From assembly GCA_036389335.1 (NCBI GenBank), contig DASVQC010000098.1, forward strand, positions 62,001 through 126,000: a DNA stretch of 64,000 bases, given 5' to 3'. The position numbers were made by a program, and so were the translations under genes. This document shows positions 41,319 through 49,486 of the stretch, piece by piece (position 1 is the first letter of the stretch; each line of letters starts with the position of its first letter). The notes beneath the pieces are model-generated. The model made no database searches. It had not been told where the DNA came from and saw only the letters and a program-made list of their open reading frames with translations. Origin of the DNA: JAIVGV01 sp036389335 (GTDB lineage: Bacteria; Acidobacteriota; Blastocatellia; Pyrinomonadales; Pyrinomonadaceae).

Positions 41319-43796
41319 TTAGCGCGCGGCGAAGAAGACGACCTGCGCGACGTGAACCGGCAGCAGCGCCAGCATGAGCGAGGTCGAGACGACGTGCGGC
41401 GCGACCCAGAGCTTGAGCAGTTGGTGCAAGTAGATGAGCGCGTCGACGCGGCGCAGCGTGACGAGCGCGTCCACCGATTCGTAGAGCCGCCGCGACTCCC
41501 CGACCGGGAGGCCCGCCGCCGCCCCCTCCGTCTCGGCGCGCGCCTCGGCCTGCAACGCCGACAGCTCTTCGCGCCTGACGATCTGCCGGAGCAGGAACGC
41601 GAGCGAGAGGTAGCGGCGGCGCGCGCGGTCGCGCAGGAGCGCGCGCAGGGCGGGGCTCGCCTCGTGCGCCGCCTCGGCGAGGGAGGCGCGCAGCTCCTCG
41701 CGCCGCGCGCGCAGGTCTTCCAGGAGCAGCGGCTCGCCCTCGATGCTCGTCATCACGCGCGGCACGACGACGTAGGTCGCCAGGCCGAAGAGCCCCGTCA
41801 GGATCGTGAGATCGAAGGAGACCATCAAGAGCGTCGTCAACAGCCCGCCCGTCGCGCGCCCGCCGTGCGCGAGCAGCAGCACGCCCGCCGCCGCGCCCGC
41901 GTAGGCGTGCGCGAGCATCCAGTAGCGCAGCGCGCCCGCGCGCCTCCGGTAGACCTGCTTGCGCGCGGGGTAGGTCATCGCCGCGGCGACGCCGACGAGC
42001 CCGGCGAGCCCCGTCATCCAGCGCACCGTCAACCACGTGCCGCCGATCCTCCCGTCGAGCCCGTGGAGAGAGAGCAGCCACAGGGTCGCGAGCGAGAGCG
42101 CGAGCGTCGCAACGACGCCGAGGGCGTGCCAGAGGCGCGCGAGCGGGTCGCGCTTGTGGATGTTGCGACCGACGGCGTGAGTCTGATCCTGAAAGACGAG
42201 GCCGAGGCGGCTCCCGGCCTCGTCGAAATACTCGCGCGGGTTGACGCGCACGAGCGCGCCGGTCGGGCAGTTCTCCTGACAGGAGTAGGCCGGGCGGCGC
42301 GCGCCGGGCGGGTTGAGCGGCGTGTTGTTGCAGAGGTTACATTTGACGGCGAGCAGGTTCTCCGTCTCGGAGACGGGCGGGGGCGGCTCGGCGGGCGCGA
42401 GGCTCAGCCAGCCGCGCCAGCCTTCGCGCCGAGTGCGCGCCGCGGCGTCGGCGGCGGCGGGCGACTTGCGCGAGACCATCGAGATGGCCGTGTAGGGGCA
42501 CTGGACGGCGCAGTCGCCGCATCCTATGCAGGTCTTGGGATCGATGTCGATCTGCCCGTCGGCCAAGCGACCGATGGCCCCGGTCGGGCAGCCCGTCAGG
42601 CACTCGGGGTCTTTGCAGTGGAGGCAGACCTGCGGCGCGAGGACGTGCTGACGGGGCGGCTGGCCGAGGCGCGAGGGGCGCACGACGTGTATGCCGCGGC
42701 GCAGCAGCCGCGACTTGCCGTGAACCTCGTGGCAGGCGAGCGAGCAGTTGCCGCAGCGCACGCACAAGTCCATGTCCATGACGAGCAGGTTCGCGCCGTC
42801 CACGATGCCGGTCGTGATCTCTTTCTCGGCGGCGGCGAAGGTGGGGAGGTGCGGCGGGCGGTAGAGCGACACGTCGTCGTCGGCGAGCGAGAACTCGGAG
42901 AAGCGGCGCGCGACCGCGTCGCGCAGGCGCGGGTCGCCCCGCAGGGCGGCGATGGAGATTTCGAGCGCCTCGGTGCGCGCCATCACGGTCGCCGTGTACT
43001 TCCAGCGCGCGTCGCGCTCCACGCCTTCGAGGCCGAGGCAGTTGCCCGCGCCGAGGAAGTCGGCGGCGGCGTCCGCGCCGAGCGACTGCACGACGTCGGC
43101 CTCCGCGGGGCTCGCGCCGAGGCCGCGCACGCGCCTGACCCAGCCGTCGCGGATCAGGACGACGCGCTCGATGGCCGACCCTTCGGCGTGCAGGACGTGG
43201 TTCCTGCCGTAGATGACGAAGCGCGCCGCGTCGCCCAGACTGCGGAGCAACTCCTCGTCGAAGGCCCCGCCGGTGGCGTGGAGCACGTCGAGGAGCGTGC
43301 GCGCGAGCCCGTGGCTGCGGTAGGTCGCGTCGAGCGCGCCGCCGAACTTGGGGAGCTTGCGCAGGAGGCGCAGCGCCGGGCGCGTGATCTCGATGACGGT
43401 GGCGGGCGCGGCGGCGGCGACGCGGACGGTCGCGTTGCGCGGCACGCCCGCGAGCACCGACATCTCGCCGAAGCTCACCCCGGCGGGCAGCTCGGCGACC
43501 TTCTCCGGCTCGCCCCCCTCGCCGGCCACGAGCACGTCGAGCGCGCCCTCGACCGTGACGTAGAAAGTGTTGCCGCCCCAGTCGCCCTGCCGGATGATCT
43601 CCTCTTCGGGCTCGAACACGAGCAGGCGGACGTAAGGGCCGATCTTCTTGCCGTTGTAGTTGCGCCCGTAGGCGATCACTTCGAGGTCGAGTTCGTACTT
43701 GAAGCGCCCGCCCTCGCGCTCGACCAGCTCGGAGATGATGCCGGCCCTCCCGATGGCTTCGAGGACGGTCTTGTGCGTCTTGATTTCGCGCGGCAT
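41319..43796 (-). CDS. Cyclic-nucleotide-binding, 4Fe-4S ferredoxin and membrane protein
   Basis: 825 residues. Residues 50-160 are a cyclic-nucleotide-binding domain with the phosphate cassette FGEMSVLAGVPRNATVRV. A second, more diverged one spans about 165-300. Residues 315-500 hold a DmsB/NrfC-type ferredoxin region: CVRCGNCSLAC, CLHCKDPECLTGCP, CIGCGDCAVQCP and, spread out, CNLCNN with CQENCP, giving up to four 4Fe-4S clusters. The C-terminal third has about five hydrophobic helices with His residues (ALRYWMLAHAYAGAAAG, ALIYLHQLLKLWVAPHVV), so a b-type cytochrome/quinone module is possible. The layout suggests a quinone-linked electron conduit gated by a nucleotide. Strong extended -10 promoter upstream. 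No described protein of this make-up is known to me. Confidence 0.9.
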   Translation of the reverse strand: MPREIKTHKTVLEAIGRAGIISELVEREGGRFKYELDLEVIAYGRNYNGKKIGPYVRLLVFEPEEEIIRQGDWGGNTFYVTVEGALDVLVAGEGGEPEKVAELPAGVSFGEMSVLAGVPRNATVRVAAAAPATVIEITRPALRLLRKLPKFGGALDATYRSHGLARTLLDVLHATGGAFDEELLRSLGDAARFVIYGRNHVLHAEGSAIERVVLIRDGWVRRVRGLGASPAEADVVQSLGADAAADFLGAGNCLGLEGVERDARWKYTATVMARTEALEISIAALRGDPRLRDAVARRFSEFSLADDDVSLYRPPHLPTFAAAEKEITTGIVDGANLLVMDMDLCVRCGNCSLACHEVHGKSRLLRRGIHVVRPSRLGQPPRQHVLAPQVCLHCKDPECLTGCPTGAIGRLADGQIDIDPKTCIGCGDCAVQCPYTAISMVSRKSPAAADAAARTRREGWRGWLSLAPAEPPPPVSETENLLAVKCNLCNNTPLNPPGARRPAYSCQENCPTGALVRVNPREYFDEAGSRLGLVFQDQTHAVGRNIHKRDPLARLWHALGVVATLALSLATLWLLSLHGLDGRIGGTWLTVRWMTGLAGLVGVAAAMTYPARKQVYRRRAGALRYWMLAHAYAGAAAGVLLLAHGGRATGGLLTTLLMVSFDLTILTGLFGLATYVVVPRVMTSIEGEPLLLEDLRARREELRASLAEAAHEASPALRALLRDRARRRYLSLAFLLRQIVRREELSALQAEARAETEGAAAGLPVGESRRLYESVDALVTLRRVDALIYLHQLLKLWVAPHVVSTSLMLALLPVHVAQVVFFAAR

Positions 43797-43879
43797 ACGA
43801 CCCGGACTCGGAATGAAATGGAAAGTTGAAGCGACACGGCGGAGCCCCCCCCGCGGCGTAAAAGGATGAAGACCCCGCG

Positions 43880-43888
43880 ATTATAGCA
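43880..43888 (-). promoter_or_regulatory. Extended -10 promoter of the cNMP/ferredoxin operon
   Basis: Minus-strand TGCTATAAT (TG-n-TATAAT), about 85 bases before the ATG at 43796. No good -35 hexamer is seen, as is usual for extended -10 promoters. It would transcribe the minus-strand genes down to 38119. Confidence 0.6.
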
Positions 43889-43942
43889 GACGGCGAAAAA
43901 CGGGAAGGGCTGCCCTTCGGCGGCGTCCCGACTCGATCTCTT

Positions 43943-44038
43943 CTCCGTGCCGCCTCCGTGCCCTCCGTGTCTCCGTGGCGTGTGCTTAAGTCTCTTACCT
44001 CGCCACGGAGTCACGGAGGACACGGAGCGGGCACGGAG
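43943..44038. repeat. Family A inverted repeat, copy 5
   Basis: Arms 43943-43980 and 44001-44038, words CTCCGTG/CACGGAG, with CGCCAC in place of CACCAC next to the loop. It lies in the gap between two divergent genes, the only copy in that position. Confidence 0.92.
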
Positions 44039-44108
44039 GAAGGCTGAAAATCGGGGGAATACTCGTCTTTGCCTACCGGACGGGGCGCGGGGCGCGGTTG
44101 AAAATTTG

Positions 44109-44172
44109 GGGAACCGGGCGGGGGCACGGGGCGTGTAAGGTCTGCGGGCGAACCGTCCGGGGCGTGTATAAT
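44109..44172 (+). promoter_or_regulatory. Duplicated promoter-like motif before the ECF sigma gene
   Basis: GGGAACCGG at 44109 is followed by GGGGCGTGTAAGG near 44129; CGAACCG near 44150 is followed by GGGGCGTGTATAATT ending near 44173. The pattern GAACCG...GGCGTGTA(T)AA is thus present twice with different spacing. GAAC-type -35 elements are typical of ECF sigma factors, so the first copy may be autoregulated, while TATAAT at 44167-44172 could serve the housekeeping factor. Remaining bases of the 43797-44268 gap show only the inverted repeat and the minus-strand promoter. Confidence 0.4.
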
Positions 44173-44268
44173 TGCGCCGCCGGTTCGCCCCGGCGCGGCG
44201 GCTAAAGTTTCACGGATCGCCGCGCAGCGCGCACGCGCCTTACGGGAGTGAGAGCCTGCCTGTCCTGC

Positions 44269-44925
44269 ATGAGCGCACTGACATCAGTCGAGGAGCTCGC
44301 ACTGACGCCCACGCCAGCCGCGGCGCGGGTCGAGGTGCGCGTGGCTGAGCCGCTCTCCGATCACAGCCTGCTGGAGTCGGCGCGCGTCGGCGACGAGGCC
44401 GCATTCGCCGAGCTGGTGCGGCGTTACCGGAACCAGATCACGAACTACGCTTACCGCTTGACGAACGACTACGACTCGGCGGTCGATCTCGCGCAGGAGA
44501 CTTTTTTGCGGGTCTTCCGCGCGGCGGACAGGTATCAGGCGAACTACGCCTTCTCGACCTACATCTACCGCATCGCGACGAACCTCGCCATCAGCGAGCT
44601 GCGCAAGCGCAAGCGGCACCGCCTGGTCTCGATGACCGGGTTCTTCAGATCGGGAGACGGGACGGAAGACGCGATGGAACTCGACCCGGCGGACGCCGCG
44701 CCGCTCGCGGACGCGACGATGGTCGAGGACGAGCGGCGGGCGGCGGTGGCGCGCGCCATCTCGACGCTCCCCGAAAAGTACCGCGTCCCGCTCGTGCTGC
44801 GCGACGTGGAGGAGCGCACCTACGAGGAGATCGCGCGCATCCTCGGCATGAGCGAGGGCACGGTGAAGTCGCGCATCAGCCGCGCGCGCGCGTTCCTGCG
44901 CGACAAGTTGAAGATGTACCTGTGA
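44269..44925 (+). CDS. ECF-type RNA polymerase sigma factor
   Basis: 218 residues from ATG 44269; a GTG at 44248 with GGGAG too close upstream is the alternative. Region 2 (AAFAELVRRYRNQITNYAYRL, SAVDLAQETFLRVFRAADRY, FSTYIYRIATNLAISELRKRKR) binds the -10 element and core enzyme. Region 4 (AISTLPEKYRVPLVLRDVE, TYEEIARILGMSEGTVKSRI) is the helix-turn-helix for the -35 element. Typical sigma-E-like factor directing an envelope-stress type response. It is followed after 19 bases by its zinc-finger anti-sigma factor and then a PDZ protein. Possible autoregulation from the GAACCG motifs upstream. Confidence 0.93.
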   Translation: MSALTSVEELALTPTPAAARVEVRVAEPLSDHSLLESARVGDEAAFAELVRRYRNQITNYAYRLTNDYDSAVDLAQETFLRVFRAADRYQANYAFSTYIYRIATNLAISELRKRKRHRLVSMTGFFRSGDGTEDAMELDPADAAPLADATMVEDERRAAVARAISTLPEKYRVPLVLRDVEERTYEEIARILGMSEGTVKSRISRARAFLRDKLKMYL

Positions 44926-44944
44926 AGTTTACCAGAGGGGAAAG

Positions 44945-45787
44945 ATGAACTGTCAGAATTTCAGAAACGAGATCGAAGAGCTTGAGGCGGGCGGGCGCTT
45001 GGCCGCCGAGGCCGAGTCGCACGCCGCGCGCTGCCGCTCGTGCCGCGCCTTCCGCGACGAGGGCGACTCCTTGCGCGCGCTCGTCGGCAGCCTCGCACGC
45101 GTCGAAGCGCCGGGAGATTTCGACTTCCGCCTGAGGGCGCGGATCGCCCGCTCCGAGGGCGCGCGCACAGCTCACGCGGGCTGGCGCGGCTTCGTGCCGG
45201 GCGCGGCGTGGCTCAGCGCCGCGGGCTGTCTCGTCTTGGCGCTCGGCGTCTTCGTGCATTTCCGCCCCGGCCAGAGCGCGCCGCCGCCGCCCGCGCCCGC
45301 GCCCGCGCCCGCGCAGGCTCGGGAAGTCGCCGCCGCCGACTCGGCGGCGGCCAAACCCGATCAGACGACGGTCAGACCTGAGCAGGCCGACGTTAGCGAC
45401 GGCGAGACGCAGGCGGCGTCGGGTAAAGAGATCAGGGAGGCGGTCGCTTACACGCCTGCCCGCCGCGGCAACCGCGCGCCGCGCTCGCCGCAGGGTCAGA
45501 GGTTCATCCTGTCGCGCGAGGCGGCGGGCCGGATCGGCGAGTCGCAGGACTCGGCGGGCGCGTACGAGACGAGCACGCTCGACTCGCGCCCGATGAAGAT
45601 TCACGTCGGCTCGCCCATCGCGCTCCCCGTCTCGACGCAGGAGCGGCCACTCGAAGCCCTCTTCAAAGACACGAGCGGCGCGACGCGCTCGGTCTCGGTC
45701 GACGCCGTCACTTTCGGCGCGCGCGGCCTGCCCGCGCGCCGCGCGCAGGCGAGGAACGCCTCTTACACGCAGCAGGGTGTTTGGTAG
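44945..45787 (+). CDS. Zinc-finger anti-sigma factor
   Basis: 280 residues; ribosome-binding site AGAGGGGAAAG directly upstream. The N-terminus is a ZAS-type anti-sigma domain: MNCQNFRNEIEELEAGGRLA and SHAARCRSCRAF, giving H-x3-C-x2-C zinc ligands. One membrane helix follows (AWLSAAGCLVLALGVFVHF, about residues 82-105). The periplasmic tail of about 170 residues is Pro/Ala-rich and then contains GQRFILSREAAGRIGESQDS and a C-terminal basic part. It would hold the ECF sigma factor at the membrane until a signal leads to its release, usually by proteolysis. The next gene overlaps its end and encodes a DegS-like protein lacking a triad. Confidence 0.92.
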   Translation: MNCQNFRNEIEELEAGGRLAAEAESHAARCRSCRAFRDEGDSLRALVGSLARVEAPGDFDFRLRARIARSEGARTAHAGWRGFVPGAAWLSAAGCLVLALGVFVHFRPGQSAPPPPAPAPAPAQAREVAAADSAAAKPDQTTVRPEQADVSDGETQAASGKEIREAVAYTPARRGNRAPRSPQGQRFILSREAAGRIGESQDSAGAYETSTLDSRPMKIHVGSPIALPVSTQERPLEALFKDTSGATRSVSVDAVTFGARGLPARRAQARNASYTQQGVW

Positions 45788-47781
45788 AAGTGCTTTTCAC
45801 ATCCACACAGTTTCGTCAGCTCACGGGCCGCGCCGCGCGCTCCCTGCTCGCGCTCGCCTGCGCTTTCGTCTGCGCCCGCGCCCAACAGCCGGCGGCGCGA
45901 CCCGCTTCGACCGCGAAGCCGAACGCCCCCGCGACGGCGACGGCCCCCGCCCGCCCGCCGGTTCCCGCCGGGGCGGCGATCCCCGTCAGGGCGGCGACCG
46001 CCGCCACCGCGCCGCGGCAGCCCCAAGCCGCGCGCTCCATCACCTCGCTCGATGCGCGACCCGCGCGCCCGTCGCCGCCCGTCGTCGCCGTCATGCACCG
46101 GATGAGCGGCTGGAAGTTGCGCGCGCTCGTCGCCCCGCCCGACGCGCCCATCGCCGCGACCTTCGACGACAAGTTCGTGAGCACGAACATCGTCGCCGGC
46201 TACGTCATGCCCGACGGCTACAGCGTCATCGCGCGCCTGCCGCAGGCCGAGGCCGAGCTGCTGAGTTTCACCGCGACCTTCCCCGACATGAAGCCTTCGG
46301 GGTCGGCTGACGACTCGCCGCTCAGGCTCGTGGGCTTTGACGGCTCGGAGTTCGCCGCCAAGTTCGTCGGGCTCGACGCGAGCACGGGCCTCTCGCTCTT
46401 CGAGTCCGAAAAACCGCTCTTCGCCCCGACGCGGGAGAGCGCGCAGCCCCTCGCCGTGGGCCTGCGCGTGTGCGTCTGGGCTCCGCTCCGGGCCGCCGAG
46501 TCGAGCGCGGCGGCGGCGGTCAACAACAACCAGCCCCATTCCGATCTCACCGTGGGCGACATGGGCGTGCTCTACATGAACATGAGCGAGGTCGAGGGCC
46601 GACTCAAGGAAGTGGTGCGCACGCCGCGCGGCAGGGCGATGAGCTTCAGGGTCGAGGTCGAACACGTCTCGCCGGAGTGGGCGGGGGGCGTGGCCCTGAC
46701 GGAAGCGAACTCGCTCATCGGGATCGTCGAGCAGGGCGCGGGGCGCGGCGCGAACCTGCTCCCGGCTGACAGCGTGAGGGCCGCCGCCGCGCGCGTGAAG
46801 GCCCGGCGCGCGAGCGTGCCGCAGCCGTGGCTCGGCGCGCGCGGCGACGCCGTGGCGACCACTCAGGCCGAGCTGTTCGTCGAGCGCGGCTGGTCGCGCG
46901 AGCAGGCCCTGACTCTCATGCGCCGACAGCAGGGCGTGCTCCTGACCGCGGTCGTGCCGGGCACGCCCGCCGCGCGCGCCGGGCTGCGCCCGGGCGACGT
47001 GGTCGCGCGCGTCGGCGAGCACGACGTGCGCGGCGTGGACGACATGACGTGGGTCTTGAAGCAGGTGGGCGGCAACACGCCCGCGCAGTTCACGGTGCTG
47101 CGCGCCGGGGTGGCCCCGCTCAACTTGCGCGTGCGGCTCAGCGAGTCGCAGAACCCCGCGCTCGAAACTTCGCAGGCCGAGGTCTACGCGGCGGAAGCCG
47201 AGCTGTTGCGCGCGCAGTCGTCGATCATGGACGCGCGCGCTAAGGTCTCCGAGCTGCAAAACGAACTCCGCCTGCTCAAAGATCAGGGCCTGCTTCCGTC
47301 CCCGGCTGACGGCCATAAAATGGCGGCGGCGGACGAGTCGCGGCGCGTGCTGGCGGCGAAGCTGCGCGAGGCGGAGGAGTTTTACCGCGGCGCGATCGAG
47401 GCCGTGAACAAGTTGCAGAGGCAACTGACGGAGGCGCAGCTCCGTTTCCGCGCGGCGACGGCGGCGCACCCGACCTACGGCCTCAAGCCGCTGCTCCCGT
47501 TCGGCGTCGAGTCGGCCCCCTACCTCTCGATGCAAACCGCCGCGGGCGTCACGGACACGCGCCGCGGGCTGCTCGTCGTCGCCGTCCACCCGGAGAGCGT
47601 GATGGCGCGCGCGGGCGTGCGCGTCGGCGATCTGATCGAGACCGTCAACGGCGAGCCGAGCCTCGGCGCGGGCTGGCAGTCGAGACTGCCGAGCGATCCG
47701 AAGGCCGAGATCGCCCTCGGCGTGCTGCGCGACGGCAAGCAGCTCGCGCTGAAAATTCACCCGCCCGCGCCCGACAAATAA
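45781..47781 (+). CDS. DegS/HtrA-like PDZ protein, apparently non-catalytic
   Basis: 666 residues if the TTG at 45781 is used, overlapping the anti-sigma stop; a GTG at 45790 is also possible. Signal segment (ARSLLALACAFVCARAQ). Residues 95-330 resemble the trypsin-like domain of HtrA, but the triad seems lost: the His position in NGYIVTNNHV is GYSVIARLPQ, the Asp position in D-x-x-D-L-A-V is DASTGLSLF, and GNSGG is EWAGG. Two PDZ domains follow (GTPAARAGLRPGDVVARV near 400 and ESVMARAGVRVGDLIETV near 615), separated by a coiled coil (VYAAEAELLRAQSSIMDARA). It could be a sensor or scaffold that tunes the anti-sigma factor, not a protease. Confidence 0.78.
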   Translation: MVEVLFTSTQFRQLTGRAARSLLALACAFVCARAQQPAARPASTAKPNAPATATAPARPPVPAGAAIPVRAATAATAPRQPQAARSITSLDARPARPSPPVVAVMHRMSGWKLRALVAPPDAPIAATFDDKFVSTNIVAGYVMPDGYSVIARLPQAEAELLSFTATFPDMKPSGSADDSPLRLVGFDGSEFAAKFVGLDASTGLSLFESEKPLFAPTRESAQPLAVGLRVCVWAPLRAAESSAAAAVNNNQPHSDLTVGDMGVLYMNMSEVEGRLKEVVRTPRGRAMSFRVEVEHVSPEWAGGVALTEANSLIGIVEQGAGRGANLLPADSVRAAAARVKARRASVPQPWLGARGDAVATTQAELFVERGWSREQALTLMRRQQGVLLTAVVPGTPAARAGLRPGDVVARVGEHDVRGVDDMTWVLKQVGGNTPAQFTVLRAGVAPLNLRVRLSESQNPALETSQAEVYAAEAELLRAQSSIMDARAKVSELQNELRLLKDQGLLPSPADGHKMAAADESRRVLAAKLREAEEFYRGAIEAVNKLQRQLTEAQLRFRAATAAHPTYGLKPLLPFGVESAPYLSMQTAAGVTDTRRGLLVVAVHPESVMARAGVRVGDLIETVNGEPSLGAGWQSRLPSDPKAEIALGVLRDGKQLALKIHPPAPDK

Positions 47782-47859
47782 TCTCCCGCCGCCGCGACCT
47801 CACGGCTATCTGCCGTCACATCTCTCCGTCCTACGATCCTACTCGGGGCCCCTGACGAA

Positions 47860-47963
47860 CGGGGATAACCGTGGGGGCGAGGCTCGGCCCCCGCCCGCGT
47901 CGTCACGTGATAGACGACCGGCATCCCCATGGCGCGTGGGGGCGGGGGCGAGCCCCGCCACTA
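47860..47963. repeat. G-rich imperfect inverted repeats in a 295-base gap
   Basis: Arms such as GTGGGGGCGAGGCTCGGCCC (near 47870) and GTGGGGGCGGGGGCGAGCCC (near 47937) contain smaller self-complementary units. The gap 47782-48076 otherwise shows no gene. It lies between the PDZ gene and the ATP-grasp gene, both plus strand. Confidence 0.55.
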
Positions 47964-48076
47964 GGTGCCATCCCGACCGCAGAGTTTTTTGAACCGACCT
48001 CCGGCGCGAGTTGTGATAACCTAGCGGCGATCTAAGTCAGCAATCTACAGCGAGAGCGAACGCCGGTTCAGCAGTG

Positions 48077-49429
48077 ATGCCTCAGGAAGCCGTCGCCTTT
48101 TACCACCAACTTTTGGAGGACGCCGGACTCGCCGAGTCTTCCCGCGCGATGCTCGACGCGGGGCTCGAACGCGCCCGCCTCGTCTTCGGCGGTCGCCGCC
48201 TCTCGCCCTACCTGCGCCCGCACTTCGTCACCGAGTCGGACTGGGCTCGCGTCACGCGCGTCTGCGAGACGGTCTGGGGCGCGATCCAGAAGGTGAAGGA
48301 CGCCGCGGTCGAAGACCGGGCGCTGCTCGACGAGCTGGGGCTCACCGAAGTCGAGCGCGAGCTGGTCACCATCGACCCCGGCTACGGCGAGGTCTCGCCG
48401 ACGGCGCGTCTCGATTCGTTCCTGACCGCCGACGCTTACAGCTTCGTCGAGCTGAACGGCGAGAGCCCCGCGGGGATCGCCTACGCCGACGCCGCGTTCG
48501 AAATCTTCTCCGCGCTCCCCGTCATGCGCCGCTTCGCCGAGCGTTACACGTTGCGAACCTTCGAGGGGCGCGGGCTCCTGCTCGACGTGCTGCTGCGCGC
48601 CCACGCGGAATTTTTAGGGCGCGCGCCCGAGCGCAAGCCGCGCATCGCCATCGTCGATCTCAAAGGCTTGCCGACGCAGCAGGAGTTCGAGCTGTTCCGC
48701 GAGTACTTCGAGAGCCGGGGCTACCCGGCGGTCGTCGCCGCGCCCGAAGAGCTTGAGTTTTCGGGCGGGCGTCTGCGCGCGGGCGCGTTCGAGATCGACA
48801 TCGTCTACAAGCGGCTCCTCGTCAACGAGTACCTGCCGATCATGAGGGAGCAGCCCGCGCTCCTCGAAGCCTACCGCGCGCGCGCCGTCTGCATGGTCAA
48901 CAGCTTCCGCTCGAAGATGATCCACAAGAAGGCCCTCTTCGCCGTCCTGACGAACGACGCCTACGCGCGCCTCTTCACGCCGGAGGAGCGCGAGGCCATC
49001 GGCGGCCACGTCCCGTGGACGCGCAAGGTGAGGGAGGAGAAGACGGATCGCGGCGGGCGGCGGATCGACCTCTTAGAGTTCGTCGCGCGCGAGCGCGACC
49101 GGCTCGTCCTCAAGCCCAACGACGACTACGGCGGGCACGGCATCTACATCGGCTGGAACACGGACGAGGCGGGCTGGCGGGAGGCCCTGAGCCACGCGCT
49201 CGCCGACGGCGACTACCTCGTGCAGGAGCGCGTCAGCACGGCGCGCGAGATGTTCCCCGCGCTCAGGGACGGCGGGGGCTTCGAGTTCGTCGAGCAGTTG
49301 GTCGATCTCGACCCGATGCTCTTCTACGGCAAGGTCGGCTCCGCCTTCACGCGGCTCTCTTCGAACGAGCTGGCGAACGTCACGTCGGGCGGCGGGATGG
49401 TCCCGACCTTCATCATCGACGAGAAGTAG
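48077..49429 (+). CDS. Circularly permuted ATP-grasp enzyme
   Basis: 450 residues from ATG 48077 (a GTG one codon before is in frame). Motifs fit the permuted ATP-grasp/glutathionylspermidine-synthase-like group: SFVELNGESPAGIAYADA, MVNSFRSKMIHKKALFAVL, LVLKPNDDYGGHGIYIGW (nucleotide-binding Gly-rich loop), YLVQERVS and FVEQLVDLDPMLFYGK. Such enzymes form an amide or peptide bond using ATP. Conserved neighbours known for the class are alpha-helical and transglutaminase-like proteins; here instead a PilZ protein, a YbdK-like ligase and a glutamine amidotransferase follow. A peptide or amine-ligation pathway is inferred; product unknown. Confidence 0.85.
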   Translation: MPQEAVAFYHQLLEDAGLAESSRAMLDAGLERARLVFGGRRLSPYLRPHFVTESDWARVTRVCETVWGAIQKVKDAAVEDRALLDELGLTEVERELVTIDPGYGEVSPTARLDSFLTADAYSFVELNGESPAGIAYADAAFEIFSALPVMRRFAERYTLRTFEGRGLLLDVLLRAHAEFLGRAPERKPRIAIVDLKGLPTQQEFELFREYFESRGYPAVVAAPEELEFSGGRLRAGAFEIDIVYKRLLVNEYLPIMREQPALLEAYRARAVCMVNSFRSKMIHKKALFAVLTNDAYARLFTPEEREAIGGHVPWTRKVREEKTDRGGRRIDLLEFVARERDRLVLKPNDDYGGHGIYIGWNTDEAGWREALSHALADGDYLVQERVSTAREMFPALRDGGGFEFVEQLVDLDPMLFYGKVGSAFTRLSSNELANVTSGGGMVPTFIIDEK

Positions 49430-49486
49430 CGCGTCGGGTTTTCGAGCCACGCGCGCCGGGAACATTCACAGCGGAGCGCCCCACAG

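Noticed and set aside
16453..44038. CRISPR array from the repeated palindromes
   Set aside because: Copies are kilobases apart, differ in sequence, have no regular spacers and no cas genes.
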